Assembly: GCA_012719495.1 (NCBI GenBank)
Contig: JAAYAG010000066.1
Coordinates: 1 to 61,104 of the forward strand
DNA from: Bacteroidales bacterium
Lineage (GTDB): Bacteria; Bacteroidota; Bacteroidia; Bacteroidales; Prolixibacteraceae
DNA length: 61,104 nucleotides
Direction: 5' to 3'
A program made the position numbers and the translations under genes. Positions within the stretch are counted from its first letter, which is position 1; every line of letters begins with the position of its first letter. A model generated the notes under the pieces. The model had not been told where the DNA came from. It did not search any database and saw nothing but the letters and a program-made list of their open reading frames with translations. Of this stretch, positions 19,315 to 28,942 are shown in pieces.

Positions 19315-22300
19315 TTATTTTTTATCCTTCACAGGTTCGCATTTTAAAACTTCTTTTCCATTACCTTTATGAAATTCAAAATTACTATCGCCGTTACTAT
19401 CAACATAAGCATTCGCATAACAGCCAATATTGAATTCTTTTGAAATTGTACCTGCAACGAGGCTTTGAGATACTTTAGCATCGATATCGAGCGTTATCAA
19501 TCCGTTAATTGCGAGTTTTTTTTCTTCATCACTAATTGTGAGTTCCGCGCCAAATGATGCACTGGCAAGAACGCCTCCGCTGATACTTGTGCCGGTTATA
19601 GAGGAGAGCCCCGCCGCAACATCTACATAAAAGAATGCGTCGGCTCCCATTGTTGAGGTTGTACTGAAATTGGCATAAAAGTCGCCCCCTAATAGCATTT
19701 CAGCTCTAACGAATCCTTTCACAAGAATAAAATCAAAGTCGAAATCAGTATTGAGAATTTCGCGGTCAACGACGGTGTAAACCCCGTGTAAACCATTTTT
19801 GTCTAGCGTTTCAGACTTGTAACATCTGTTTCTTACATTTTTATTTATATGATTATTGGCAACCGACCATGCTTGATCAGTTCCCTCTTTGCCAGTATAA
19901 TTCCCAGCCAAGAACCCCAAATTGTAAGTGCCGGTTAATAGTCCGGCAACCAAGTATGCATTACAACCACCTGCTACGTAAAAGCCTGATTTTCCAAAGC
20001 GAGTATTTATTTGTCCACTATTGAGAGTGATTGCTCCCATAGTTATTGGTTCGTTAATCGATAACGTACCCTTCATTTCCATGGTGTTGAAGTCGAATAC
20101 TTGGTTCATTGACCCAAATGGCGTATCGAATCCCGTAACCGACATGCTTTCAGAGTTAGCGGAAACATCGCCCAGCACTTCAAATCTTGTATAGGTTGGT
20201 GCTATATTTTCCGAGTTTTCTTCGTTGCTGATCATGTCGCCTTCGTAGCTTAACAATCCCCAGTCGTTGTTTATAACACTCATTCCACCTTTACTAATTT
20301 CAAGGCGATATCCTTGGGAGCTTGTTGCAGGGCTTGAGAAATCGCTTGGGGCTTCAACTTGCGAAAGTTGGGAAATCCAACCTTTTCGTATAGCAACTTC
20401 GTAATTGTTTTTTTGCGCAATAAAGGTAGCTGGCATTGGGTTAAAAGTCAGGTTTGGTTTTTCATGAACTAGTCCTTCAATGCGTACCTGGGTTTCGTCG
20501 ATCTCAATTTTATTCTTATTGGCCAAGAAATGCACAAAGCCTTTGCCCTCGAAATCTAAATCGACATTCTCAAAGGTTGGATTTTGATTTTCGTCAGTCC
20601 AACCCACTTTAAGGGTAATATCGCTTACACGTGGTGCCCCGGTATTCAATTGCCCTGTAACAATAATGTTCGATGGGCCGTTGAATATTGAAATGGGCTC
20701 AAATTCGGCTACCGGATTGTCAAAGAGGAATGGTTTATAAGGTTTTTGCATTAGTTGAACGATCATTTCGTTGTTGCTTAAAATTTCGACATAGTTCAGC
20801 TCAATTTGGTAATTGTTTAATTTCTGTAATGCAGGGAGTTTCGCCACGCTACTGTCGCCGGTTCCCAAAAGTGAGAAATTCCAGTGTGGCTCCATATCGC
20901 TGCCTACTTTGTACTCGTAGTTGAGGTGCGCGCTTCCTTCATTAATATCTTGGAGTTCTATTTTTCCACCAGCCATAGTAAGGTTTTTCATTTTAAAATC
21001 ATCCATGAAAAACATATCGCTCCGCAGAACAAATTTTCCAATCGGGATATCGATGATTTTGGTTCTAAGCAATGCATCAGTACTTAAAATTCCACCTTCG
21101 GTTGTGCTGAAAGTCCATTTTCGGGCTTCAAGTGTCCATTCTTCTAGCTTAATAGTAATTGGTTTTGACGAAGATGCAGGGTATACTTTGTTTTCATCTA
21201 AAATCAGATCTGGAATATTAACACTGAAATTCTCGGGCTCAGAATGATCGATATGGCAAGCAAGCTGAGTATTCAAGTGTAATTTCCCCTCTTTATCGAT
21301 AAAGCTATTCTTCGGTTCAGCGGTTGCATCAAAATTGATTACTTTAAATTGTATAGGACCTGCAGTTGAGTTACATAAGTAATAGGCTGGAGTTGGTTGT
21401 TGCCGGTATAGCATGATAGAATTCTCAATCTCTTTCCGGAAAGTTTCTGTTTTTTGGTACGATTTCTTTAGCGATTCATTTTCGGTAAAGGCACTGGTTG
21501 CTACACTTACCCGATTGTTTACTGTTGAGTCGGCATTGAGCCGGGCAAGGAAAAACTCACTTCCTTTAAAATTCAGATAACTACTTGGATAGTTGAATGA
21601 ATTGTCGACAATTTGCATCTTCCCGCTAATTTTTCCATAGCCATCTTCTTTGGTTATCTGCAGGGGAGTGCTGTTAAACAGTTGCGGTATACTAGCCGGC
21701 TGGCTAAAAGGCGATATGGAATTTGATCCATGGTTCCTCACTTGGTTTTGCCCGCCCGATGTTAGCTGAACATTGTATTTCCCGATATACGAAAGCTTTA
21801 AACTTGTTATTCCAGGAATTGTCACAGCATTATCGTGAGCTACTGCGTTTGCCGGGCCATCATCGTTTTTAACCAAGTCGAATAACACATCTTCAACTCG
21901 TAAAACTTTGATGTTATCTTTCAGCGTAAAATCGCTTATTGCTTCGGTCCAGTGTACAAGACCGGTTACTTTTATCTGATTTTGGCTGACCGGTGTAATT
22001 TTTTCAATGGTAAGCGGAAAGCCATATAGCTTATTCACAATTGCATCTTTATACGAGGTGAGATTGAGGGTTGTTTGTCCCTGACCTTTACTAATTGATA
22101 CCTGCTGCTTATCGCCCGAAACAGTAAAAGAGGTATCGAGTGTTGCTATAATGTTTATTTTTTGGTTGTCGACCGGAATTCCTTTTAACGAAAACTTACC
22201 AAGAGCATCGGTGCGGGTTTCAATTAAATTGGCATCGTTGGTTATTTCACCGGAAGCTTTAAACTGGTTGGGAACAACATTGCCTACAACAGGTTGGTAT

Positions 22301-25300
22301 TGCACACTTGTTCCTTGAGAGTTTGGTTTTTCTAAAGTGTTGTTGCCTTCAGTACCAAAGTTGCCGACTGGCAGGGTGTTGTAATTTACTGAAACAATTG
22401 GAGTACTTGTATTATTTACTTCGATATAAACACGGGCATTTTTAACCGGTGCACCATCGAGTTTTACAATTCCGGTTATTTCACTTCCTTTCTCGAGCTC
22501 AACAAGTATTTGTTTATAATCGCGTGACTCACTGTTCTGAACATTTACCGTTTTGGGGATATACCCTTCTCCGGAAGGACCTCGCACGATAAATGTGTAA
22601 TTATTGACAGATACGTTTTCGAAGAGAAATTTTACTGTTCCATTGGAAGCAGTAGTCTTTGTTTCTTCACTTAACTGAACGGTTGCTCCTTCAACTGGCG
22701 ATGCGGGACCAACAAACCCATCTGGCATTTTCTGTACAATGTTGAACTGTATACGGTGCTTTCTTCGATATAATTTAATTTCGCCCAAGTTGATAATATC
22801 TTTTGTAGCATCGTTGGCTGTTAGTACATAAGATGTATCGAACCAAGCAACATCCTTAGGTATAAATTTCACTTCAACACCTGCTTTTGGGGCGATAGGC
22901 ATTTCGAAATTACCTGCGAAGTCGATTGTTTCTTCAACCTTACCAGAATCAGCCTGTATGTACGATGTCACTCCGTTTAACACATAAATGCCAAACGGAT
23001 TGTTGTTGTCGGCATTTACCAAACGGCCTTTTATTGTTGCGGCAGGTAATAATGCAATGGTTGGCGTTGCTTGTGTTCCTGCAAGTTTGAGCGGAGCATT
23101 AATAACAGTTGGGTCTTTAAATCCCTCGGATTTGGCCGTGACATACACATCTTTTGAGTTTAACGTATCAAGCCCAAAGCCCGACAAAGGCGTTTGATAG
23201 GCAAACAATTCGAGATAACCATAGTTGTCAACAGCTTTGAAATTTTCGTCGATAAAAGAGTTTTCGTTTGTTGAGAATCCAACTCTTGTGCTTCGCGAAG
23301 TCCCTAAGGGTTGACCCGATAAGCTATCTTTTACGTGAACCAATATCCTACTTGGTAATGGGACAAGGACCACATCTTGAGTTACCGTAGGGATGTCGGG
23401 GTTTGCCCAATCGGTATTTACATCGGTAAATGCTTGAATGTTAACGGGTGCAGAGTCGTAAGATCCAGAGCCTGTGTTTACATAACTTGAGGCTTTCACT
23501 AAATAGTTGTTTCTTTCCGCTTGCAACAGTCCAGTCAACCAGAGTGTTTCTGCATTCTTATCAACCATCTGATTTGGCCACAGTTGTTCATATTCAGGGC
23601 TGTTTGCCGAATTGTTGTACTTAGGGCTGAGCAATGCAGCAAAAGTGTATTTACCATCGCCTTCGCCCAGAGGTAAGTGTTGTGGTTTATCCCCGGCTCT
23701 GTAAACGGTTGCCTGAACTGCTGTAACAATAATATTATTTTGATTTTTTTTTTCAATAGTTTTAACCTTTAGTTTAAATTCTTTTACATAATGGGTTATT
23801 GTAATTGGTGCGGCAGTGCTTTCAAATGGATTAAGTTCAATTACCTCTTTTGAAGGGTAATAATATGGAGCCCTGTCTCCATCGATTACAATGCGGAATA
23901 CTCGCCTAAAAACTTGAAATTTTTGTGGCTCATCACTGCTGCTGTTTGTTGGCGGTTCTGCCATTGAGGGACTGGGACCATGTGTATTCGTGTAGAAAAA
24001 ATCGTCAGAAGAATTTATCATTCCCAGGGTTTTTGCTCCCATTGTTTTTTTCACTTCAGTTACTTCATAGGATTGAGTGTTCCCATTAAATAGAACATTA
24101 AATGTTCCGCCGTTTACCGAATTTTGATACCCTACGCTTTGCTCGGTTTCACCAAAGCTTTCCATTTCAAGAAATTGATTTCCAGATACCTCGTAAGGAG
24201 CAGGGTTTATTACACCATCGCCATTCCGTAGCGCTTCAAGTTCATCTTCTGGGGTTTGTCCTGTAATTGGAGGGCTCGATGACCCTTCGTTATGGAGTAG
24301 GTACCCTGAACCCAAATCCTTTTTTTCATTTAAATTGATTACATCAATGGAAAAATTGCCATCACTGTCGGTAACTCCTTCTCCCATTGTTGCATACTGA
24401 TCGATTAGGGGAATTATCTCGTTGGTTCCATCCACTTGAAAGGCTGTGTTCTCCCAATTACCACCAATTATTTTCGCTAAAGCATTGCTACTATTTGTTA
24501 CCGCCCCAATCGATTTCCCTTTTTCGTCGACATAATCTACAACTACTCTGAAGTGCGTATTAGCAAGTGCTCTTTTTACTCCACTATTGTCTGATTTCCA
24601 TTCATACAGAAGTCTTCCTTTAATGTGTGAGGTTGGAGGAGTACATGAAATTATGGTATACGATGAGTCAACTGTTCTGTAATAGACGTCTTCTGTGTTT
24701 GTATTTGCAGGAAGTTCAAGTGAAAATTGCATTGTTTCTGCAACAAATTTTCCAGAATCGACGAAGTTGGTTAGCGTACTATTTTCGTTTAAATTTTTAA
24801 TTGCGGTGACAATTTGGCTGTTAAGTGCAGGAGTAAGTTCCCTGTATTTTCCCGCTGTTTGAGCTACTTGTGAATTCGTGTTTGTTGCGATAAAAACTGA
24901 AGGTCCTAGCAGTGCATCAAGATTGGGGATAGCCAATATTTTGTATTCTTCGTTTGGAGTATTAGTCGATAATAATTTATCGAAAGTTACATAGGTGCTG
25001 TTATTTTCATGCTGAGTGGTGCTCAGCGCAACTACAGTAATCCCAGTGAACGGATCCCTTACCGGTGGATTTGCAGGGGTAAGGTCACCTTCGAATATAG
25101 GAATGTTATCTGGCTTATTTACCCGGTACAACACTACCGGGATTCCTTCGGCAATAGATTCTCCCCCAACGGTATAGCTGTATTGTTGTGTTTCGTCGGT
25201 TGTTTGATTGGATGATCCCTGTATCAACGGAGACGTTTCACTTTGGTCTAAAGAAACGCTTACTCCACTTTCGTCTTGCACAATCTTGTATTTCGTAAAT

Positions 25301-27111
25301 TCCTTCTTTACATTCAGTCTTAGCGAGTAGGCGTAGGTTTTAGCTGTAAGTGTCCCGAAGTTAGCCCTAATTTCGTTTGATGATGCTTTTACGAATAGCA
25401 GGGGAAAATCATCGTCGACATAATAGTTGTTGGCCAGGCGTATGCGGAAAGCGACCGAATCATTTTCGAAATATTGCTCAGGCACTGCAACCAGTGAATC
25501 CAATTGTCCCATGGAACCGGTAGAAACAACAGTTGTTGCAATTTTCACATATTCCGATCCATTCAAAACTTCAGTCGGAGAAAATATTATCTCAGAAAAC
25601 GCATTGCCCAAATGATGTGCTATTGCCGGTACGGGTTTTTTCACTACCAACGCATCGATGATTACCTCAGCATTGGATACTGGAAAGACTTCAGGATAAT
25701 TTTTAAAACCATAATTTAGAACTGCATTAACAGGAACTTTTACCATAGGGGTTTCATCTGCAATAATCAGAAAGACAAAATCCTGACTTTCTGCTGAAAT
25801 TACCTGTTGGTTCAACGAATTATAAACATCCAGTTTGGCTCGGTAAGTTACCCCATCTTCGAAGCCTGCATTTAATGCGTCGGCTTTTGTAAGTTGAACA
25901 TTGTTTTTTATGAGTCCGGTGTTGTCGTCTTTAAAAAACTCTTTACTGTAGCTAAATTCTTTTCCTGTTTTGTTGATTTTATCGATACTTAACACATAAC
26001 GTTGTAAATTGTTGTTGGCTATAACTGTTTGATCGTCAATTTCTAACCCTGAACTTATAGTTTTGGCCCAGCACCAATTAAGCAAAAGATCATTACTGTT
26101 GTTTACTTCAAGCGTATCTGCTTCATCCGTCGTTTTTTCTTGTGGGCTAAGAAACATCAACGTGCTTTCAGTGTCCAGAAGTTGTCCCGAGCCAAGGCCT
26201 GTTGTTTGCGTATAGGTAAACCAGCAAATCTCGCTTGCACCGCCATTCCTGAAATGTGCCGAACCTGAGGGGTCTTCGGCAGTAACCCGCATGGCATAAG
26301 TATACCCGTTGGTCATACTCACTTTATTGGCAGTTAAGTAGGTCATGGTGTAGAGCAGGGTTTCTTCGTACAGTACCGGGAATTTTGATGTCAGAAAAGC
26401 TTCATTCGGGTCAATTTGAACATTTTCAGGAATTTCAACCAATTCTAAATGATAGTTAATACCCATCATTGCTCCTGAGGGAATACTCCAACTTACAGGT
26501 ATGTTTTGTGAAAAATTAGGATCGGACTTCCCTCCACAGTAAGCTGTTGTGAAGAACGGAGGTTCCAGGTTTGTAATGTAGAACAAGTTACTGCAGCCCA
26601 TAGGGTTTTCGCCCGAAAGGGGTTGCCCTGTTGCATAGTCGAACGCCCTTACGCAAATCTGATACATTCCTTCGGGCAATCCGGCCCCGTTGAGGAGCTC
26701 ATTTATTGTTGTACCTTCAATGGTTATGTGATTGATATTGAAGGCATCAGATATGTTGTCGGTATTTATTATGCGTGTTGTCCCTTGCTGAAGTGTGATG
26801 GGTTCCACGGGCTTATAGTCGTCTTCAGAGAATGCACTTACTCCATTATCCCCAACAATTCCAAGTTTTAGGTATAAGTCGATATCGGGTTGGGTTGGAG
26901 ACATGTGAGTAAGGGTAACAGTAATTTTGTTGGGAATGGTCATATAATCTGAGATAGAAGATGTATATGGCGGTGCTACCATAATGCTTACCGACACCGG
27001 ATTCATCTGAGCCAATGTGAAAATTGACCAAAGAATTCCTCCGAACAACAGTATTATTCTCTTTCCTTTATGAATTAGGAATCTTTTGCGGGCTTTAAAA
27101 TCTGAATACAT
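19315..27111 (-). CDS. Giant secreted multidomain surface protein (TANFOR-like N terminus)
   Basis: A 2598-residue protein. A long signal sequence (to about residue 35) is followed by an N-terminal module (VAPPYTSSISDYM ... LPEGMYQICVRAFDY) that I associate, from memory, with the region annotated as the TANFOR domain in Bacteroidota. Then come Fn3-like domains to about 800, several carboxypeptidase-regulatory-like sandwiches with the G-x-V/L...D-x-x-G-x-F signature (near 828-930, 1359, 1470 and 1542-1640), and an ~800-residue C-terminal region of regularly spaced strands with a Gly/Ala-rich, cysteine-containing end (GGCNAYLVAGLLTG near 2375; DSNGDSNFEF at the end). No catalytic motif and no type IX sorting domain is visible. 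It overlaps the barrel gene upstream by 17 bp and precedes the Fn3 gene by 4 nt. Confidence 0.75.
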   Translation of the reverse strand: MYSDFKARKRFLIHKGKRIILLFGGILWSIFTLAQMNPVSVSIMVAPPYTSSISDYMTIPNKITVTLTHMSPTQPDIDLYLKLGIVGDNGVSAFSEDDYKPVEPITLQQGTTRIINTDNISDAFNINHITIEGTTINELLNGAGLPEGMYQICVRAFDYATGQPLSGENPMGCSNLFYITNLEPPFFTTAYCGGKSDPNFSQNIPVSWSIPSGAMMGINYHLELVEIPENVQIDPNEAFLTSKFPVLYEETLLYTMTYLTANKVSMTNGYTYAMRVTAEDPSGSAHFRNGGASEICWFTYTQTTGLGSGQLLDTESTLMFLSPQEKTTDEADTLEVNNSNDLLLNWCWAKTISSGLEIDDQTVIANNNLQRYVLSIDKINKTGKEFSYSKEFFKDDNTGLIKNNVQLTKADALNAGFEDGVTYRAKLDVYNSLNQQVISAESQDFVFLIIADETPMVKVPVNAVLNYGFKNYPEVFPVSNAEVIIDALVVKKPVPAIAHHLGNAFSEIIFSPTEVLNGSEYVKIATTVVSTGSMGQLDSLVAVPEQYFENDSVAFRIRLANNYYVDDDFPLLFVKASSNEIRANFGTLTAKTYAYSLRLNVKKEFTKYKIVQDESGVSVSLDQSETSPLIQGSSNQTTDETQQYSYTVGGESIAEGIPVVLYRVNKPDNIPIFEGDLTPANPPVRDPFTGITVVALSTTQHENNSTYVTFDKLLSTNTPNEEYKILAIPNLDALLGPSVFIATNTNSQVAQTAGKYRELTPALNSQIVTAIKNLNENSTLTNFVDSGKFVAETMQFSLELPANTNTEDVYYRTVDSSYTIISCTPPTSHIKGRLLYEWKSDNSGVKRALANTHFRVVVDYVDEKGKSIGAVTNSSNALAKIIGGNWENTAFQVDGTNEIIPLIDQYATMGEGVTDSDGNFSIDVINLNEKKDLGSGYLLHNEGSSSPPITGQTPEDELEALRNGDGVINPAPYEVSGNQFLEMESFGETEQSVGYQNSVNGGTFNVLFNGNTQSYEVTEVKKTMGAKTLGMINSSDDFFYTNTHGPSPSMAEPPTNSSSDEPQKFQVFRRVFRIVIDGDRAPYYYPSKEVIELNPFESTAAPITITHYVKEFKLKVKTIEKKNQNNIIVTAVQATVYRAGDKPQHLPLGEGDGKYTFAALLSPKYNNSANSPEYEQLWPNQMVDKNAETLWLTGLLQAERNNYLVKASSYVNTGSGSYDSAPVNIQAFTDVNTDWANPDIPTVTQDVVLVPLPSRILVHVKDSLSGQPLGTSRSTRVGFSTNENSFIDENFKAVDNYGYLELFAYQTPLSGFGLDTLNSKDVYVTAKSEGFKDPTVINAPLKLAGTQATPTIALLPAATIKGRLVNADNNNPFGIYVLNGVTSYIQADSGKVEETIDFAGNFEMPIAPKAGVEVKFIPKDVAWFDTSYVLTANDATKDIINLGEIKLYRRKHRIQFNIVQKMPDGFVGPASPVEGATVQLSEETKTTASNGTVKFLFENVSVNNYTFIVRGPSGEGYIPKTVNVQNSESRDYKQILVELEKGSEITGIVKLDGAPVKNARVYIEVNNTSTPIVSVNYNTLPVGNFGTEGNNTLEKPNSQGTSVQYQPVVGNVVPNQFKASGEITNDANLIETRTDALGKFSLKGIPVDNQKINIIATLDTSFTVSGDKQQVSISKGQGQTTLNLTSYKDAIVNKLYGFPLTIEKITPVSQNQIKVTGLVHWTEAISDFTLKDNIKVLRVEDVLFDLVKNDDGPANAVAHDNAVTIPGITSLKLSYIGKYNVQLTSGGQNQVRNHGSNSISPFSQPASIPQLFNSTPLQITKEDGYGKISGKMQIVDNSFNYPSSYLNFKGSEFFLARLNADSTVNNRVSVATSAFTENESLKKSYQKTETFRKEIENSIMLYRQQPTPAYYLCNSTAGPIQFKVINFDATAEPKNSFIDKEGKLHLNTQLACHIDHSEPENFSVNIPDLILDENKVYPASSSKPITIKLEEWTLEARKWTFSTTEGGILSTDALLRTKIIDIPIGKFVLRSDMFFMDDFKMKNLTMAGGKIELQDINEGSAHLNYEYKVGSDMEPHWNFSLLGTGDSSVAKLPALQKLNNYQIELNYVEILSNNEMIVQLMQKPYKPFLFDNPVAEFEPISIFNGPSNIIVTGQLNTGAPRVSDITLKVGWTDENQNPTFENVDLDFEGKGFVHFLANKNKIEIDETQVRIEGLVHEKPNLTFNPMPATFIAQKNNYEVAIRKGWISQLSQVEAPSDFSSPATSSQGYRLEISKGGMSVINNDWGLLSYEGDMISNEENSENIAPTYTRFEVLGDVSANSESMSVTGFDTPFGSMNQVFDFNTMEMKGTLSINEPITMGAITLNSGQINTRFGKSGFYVAGGCNAYLVAGLLTGTYNLGFLAGNYTGKEGTDQAWSVANNHINKNVRNRCYKSETLDKNGLHGVYTVVDREILNTDFDFDFILVKGFVRAEMLLGGDFYANFSTTSTMGADAFFYVDVAAGLSSITGTSISGGVLASASFGAELTISDEEKKLAINGLITLDIDAKVSQSLVAGTISKEFNIGCYANAYVDSNGDSNFEFHKGNGKEVLKCEPVKDKK

Positions 27112-28765
27112 AGCTTAACATCAATTTTGTTTCACTAAAACTTTTTACCGAAGAATTTCCCGGATACTGATTTTGTACCCTGTTGAAATTCAATTTGAAC
27201 AAATGTTTTGGATGGGGTTTGTAGGTGGCCGAAAGGCTTCCGGTGTGTACCCATCCCAATACGTCGTTCATGTTGCTCCTGTTCGAAGCAATTGTTAGGT
27301 GTCCACTGAGTTTGCCTTTCCAAAACGTCTTGCCAACATCGGCATTGACGCCAAACATGGTTTGTGATGAATAAACAGAACTCATTGTGTTATAGTTTAA
27401 TCCGGTCATTACGCTCAGACCCGATTTTAGGTGGTTTATAAAATAGTTGAGCATAGCCATTTGGCTGGTTACTTCGCTGGTGGCTTTGGTGTAAGGGTTG
27501 TGATCGATTAAATCCATCAGTGCCAGATTTAGTTGGATCATTTGTTGCGCTTTAGCATTGTTGAAAGCGAGGGTAGGGGTAAGTGTTATGTTGCGGTTGC
27601 TTTGGTATAATTTGATTGTGTCGTTCAACGGAAGCCTGCCTGGTTGCTGATTAATGCTGTAGTTGCTGAATGAACCGTTTATGCTAAATTTTTTTCCACT
27701 GTTGTATGCCAAATTTGCCATGGAAATAACCCTGCTCGACTCGGAAGCTTTGTTATTCCTGATATTATCGTTTTGTAATCCAATGTTACCACTAATCGAC
27801 AATTTATTTTTGAATAGTCCGGCTTTTAGGTTCATGGTTATGTTTTCCATGTCGGTATTGAAATAATAAGCCCCGAATGATTGGTAATTTGGATCAATTC
27901 TGCGGTATTGAAGGCCTAGCGAATAGCCCCGAAAAGAATAGGTTAGAACCGAGGTTAGGGCCGTAGTGTATTCCGATGTCGAATTTACATTGACAACGTT
28001 TGCAAGGTTTTGTAAAAAAGCATTTTCGATGTTAAATGGTTCTCCTGAAGATATGTTTTTTGTTAACAGGCTTATTGCTCCTTCGGTTTCCCACGTTAGG
28101 TTTTTGAATAGGGTAAATTTCATGTGTGTACCCAGAACCGTATTTGATTGAGGTATTTTCGACCCATATTTTGTTTTATCGAACGATAAGGTGTCATCGG
28201 CGATCTTAAGCATAATCAGGTCGAAGTAATTTTTTGGAGTACCAACACCAATCTTCATGCTGAATCCTTTTCTCGTTGGGGTTTGCAGAGTGTCGAGCGG
28301 GTTGTTGGTGTTGGGTATGGTTTTTTTGTTGAAACGGCCATAGGCGGCTCCAAACCTGAATTTTCCGGGGGTTAATTCAATACCGGCACCAAGAAATGAA
28401 TGGCCGGCAAGGGTTAGCGGTGAGAACGTTATACTTCGGTAGCCTATGTGAAGTTTTATCCATTTATATTCGGGACTTATGCCAAATCGGTTTAAGGGTT
28501 GTGCATAGCTAAAACTGCTGTTGCTGTACATGAATGAAAAGGGCAACTGAAGCCCGTATATCGAAACATTTACATTACCAGATAAAATATACGAAAATGG
28601 ATCGCGTCCCGACTCTTTGCCGTTGATTGAATAAAAATTACTGGTTGCAGCAATGCTCCCATCAACGTTAACCGGTTTTTGTTTCGATATTTGTGAGAGG
28701 TCTTGACCAAACAGCGAGGTAGCACTACAGAAAAAGGCGCAAAAAATAAGGGCTTTCAAATGCAT
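27095..28765 (-). CDS. Outer-membrane beta-barrel protein, first gene of the giant-protein operon
   Basis: A 556-residue protein with signal peptide (ALIFCAFFCSATSLFGQ, cleavage near 21) and about 20 or more amphipathic strands (for example NVNVSIYGLQLPFSFMY, MANLAYNSGKKFSINGSF, LSATYKPHPKHLFKLNF), ending ETKLMLSYVFRF with terminal Phe. There is no TonB box or plug domain visible, so it is not a classical TonB receptor. An N-terminal DPFSYILSGNVNVSIYG segment with aromatic residues may cap the barrel. Its stop overlaps the start of the 2598-residue protein, implying coupled translation and a joint assembly. It could export or anchor the giant protein; this is inference. Confidence 0.75.
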   Translation of the reverse strand: MHLKALIFCAFFCSATSLFGQDLSQISKQKPVNVDGSIAATSNFYSINGKESGRDPFSYILSGNVNVSIYGLQLPFSFMYSNSSFSYAQPLNRFGISPEYKWIKLHIGYRSITFSPLTLAGHSFLGAGIELTPGKFRFGAAYGRFNKKTIPNTNNPLDTLQTPTRKGFSMKIGVGTPKNYFDLIMLKIADDTLSFDKTKYGSKIPQSNTVLGTHMKFTLFKNLTWETEGAISLLTKNISSGEPFNIENAFLQNLANVVNVNSTSEYTTALTSVLTYSFRGYSLGLQYRRIDPNYQSFGAYYFNTDMENITMNLKAGLFKNKLSISGNIGLQNDNIRNNKASESSRVISMANLAYNSGKKFSINGSFSNYSINQQPGRLPLNDTIKLYQSNRNITLTPTLAFNNAKAQQMIQLNLALMDLIDHNPYTKATSEVTSQMAMLNYFINHLKSGLSVMTGLNYNTMSSVYSSQTMFGVNADVGKTFWKGKLSGHLTIASNRSNMNDVLGWVHTGSLSATYKPHPKHLFKLNFNRVQNQYPGNSSVKSFSETKLMLSYVFRF

Positions 28766-28942
28766 GGTGTACTCTTTTAATATCCCATTAATGAGTCTAT
28801 TAAATGTACAAAAAAAATTGAAGCAACGTTATTTTGCCAGTATAATTATTTTGAAACCAGTACTTTCTTTGAATTCGATGTAATCTAGCTTAAATATGTT
28901 GTTCTTTTACATGAATTTGTCTTCAATCCTTATCGCATTTTC

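Noticed and set aside
17319-27111. Type IX secretion C-terminal sorting domains on the Fn3 and giant proteins
   Set aside because: Neither ends in the expected NP-x-P...G-x-Y-x-V...K pattern; the ends are TPTDAVGGKWQ and LKCEPVKDKK.
27095-28765. TonB-dependent receptor
   Set aside because: No TonB box and no plug domain; the length is too short for a SusC-type protein.
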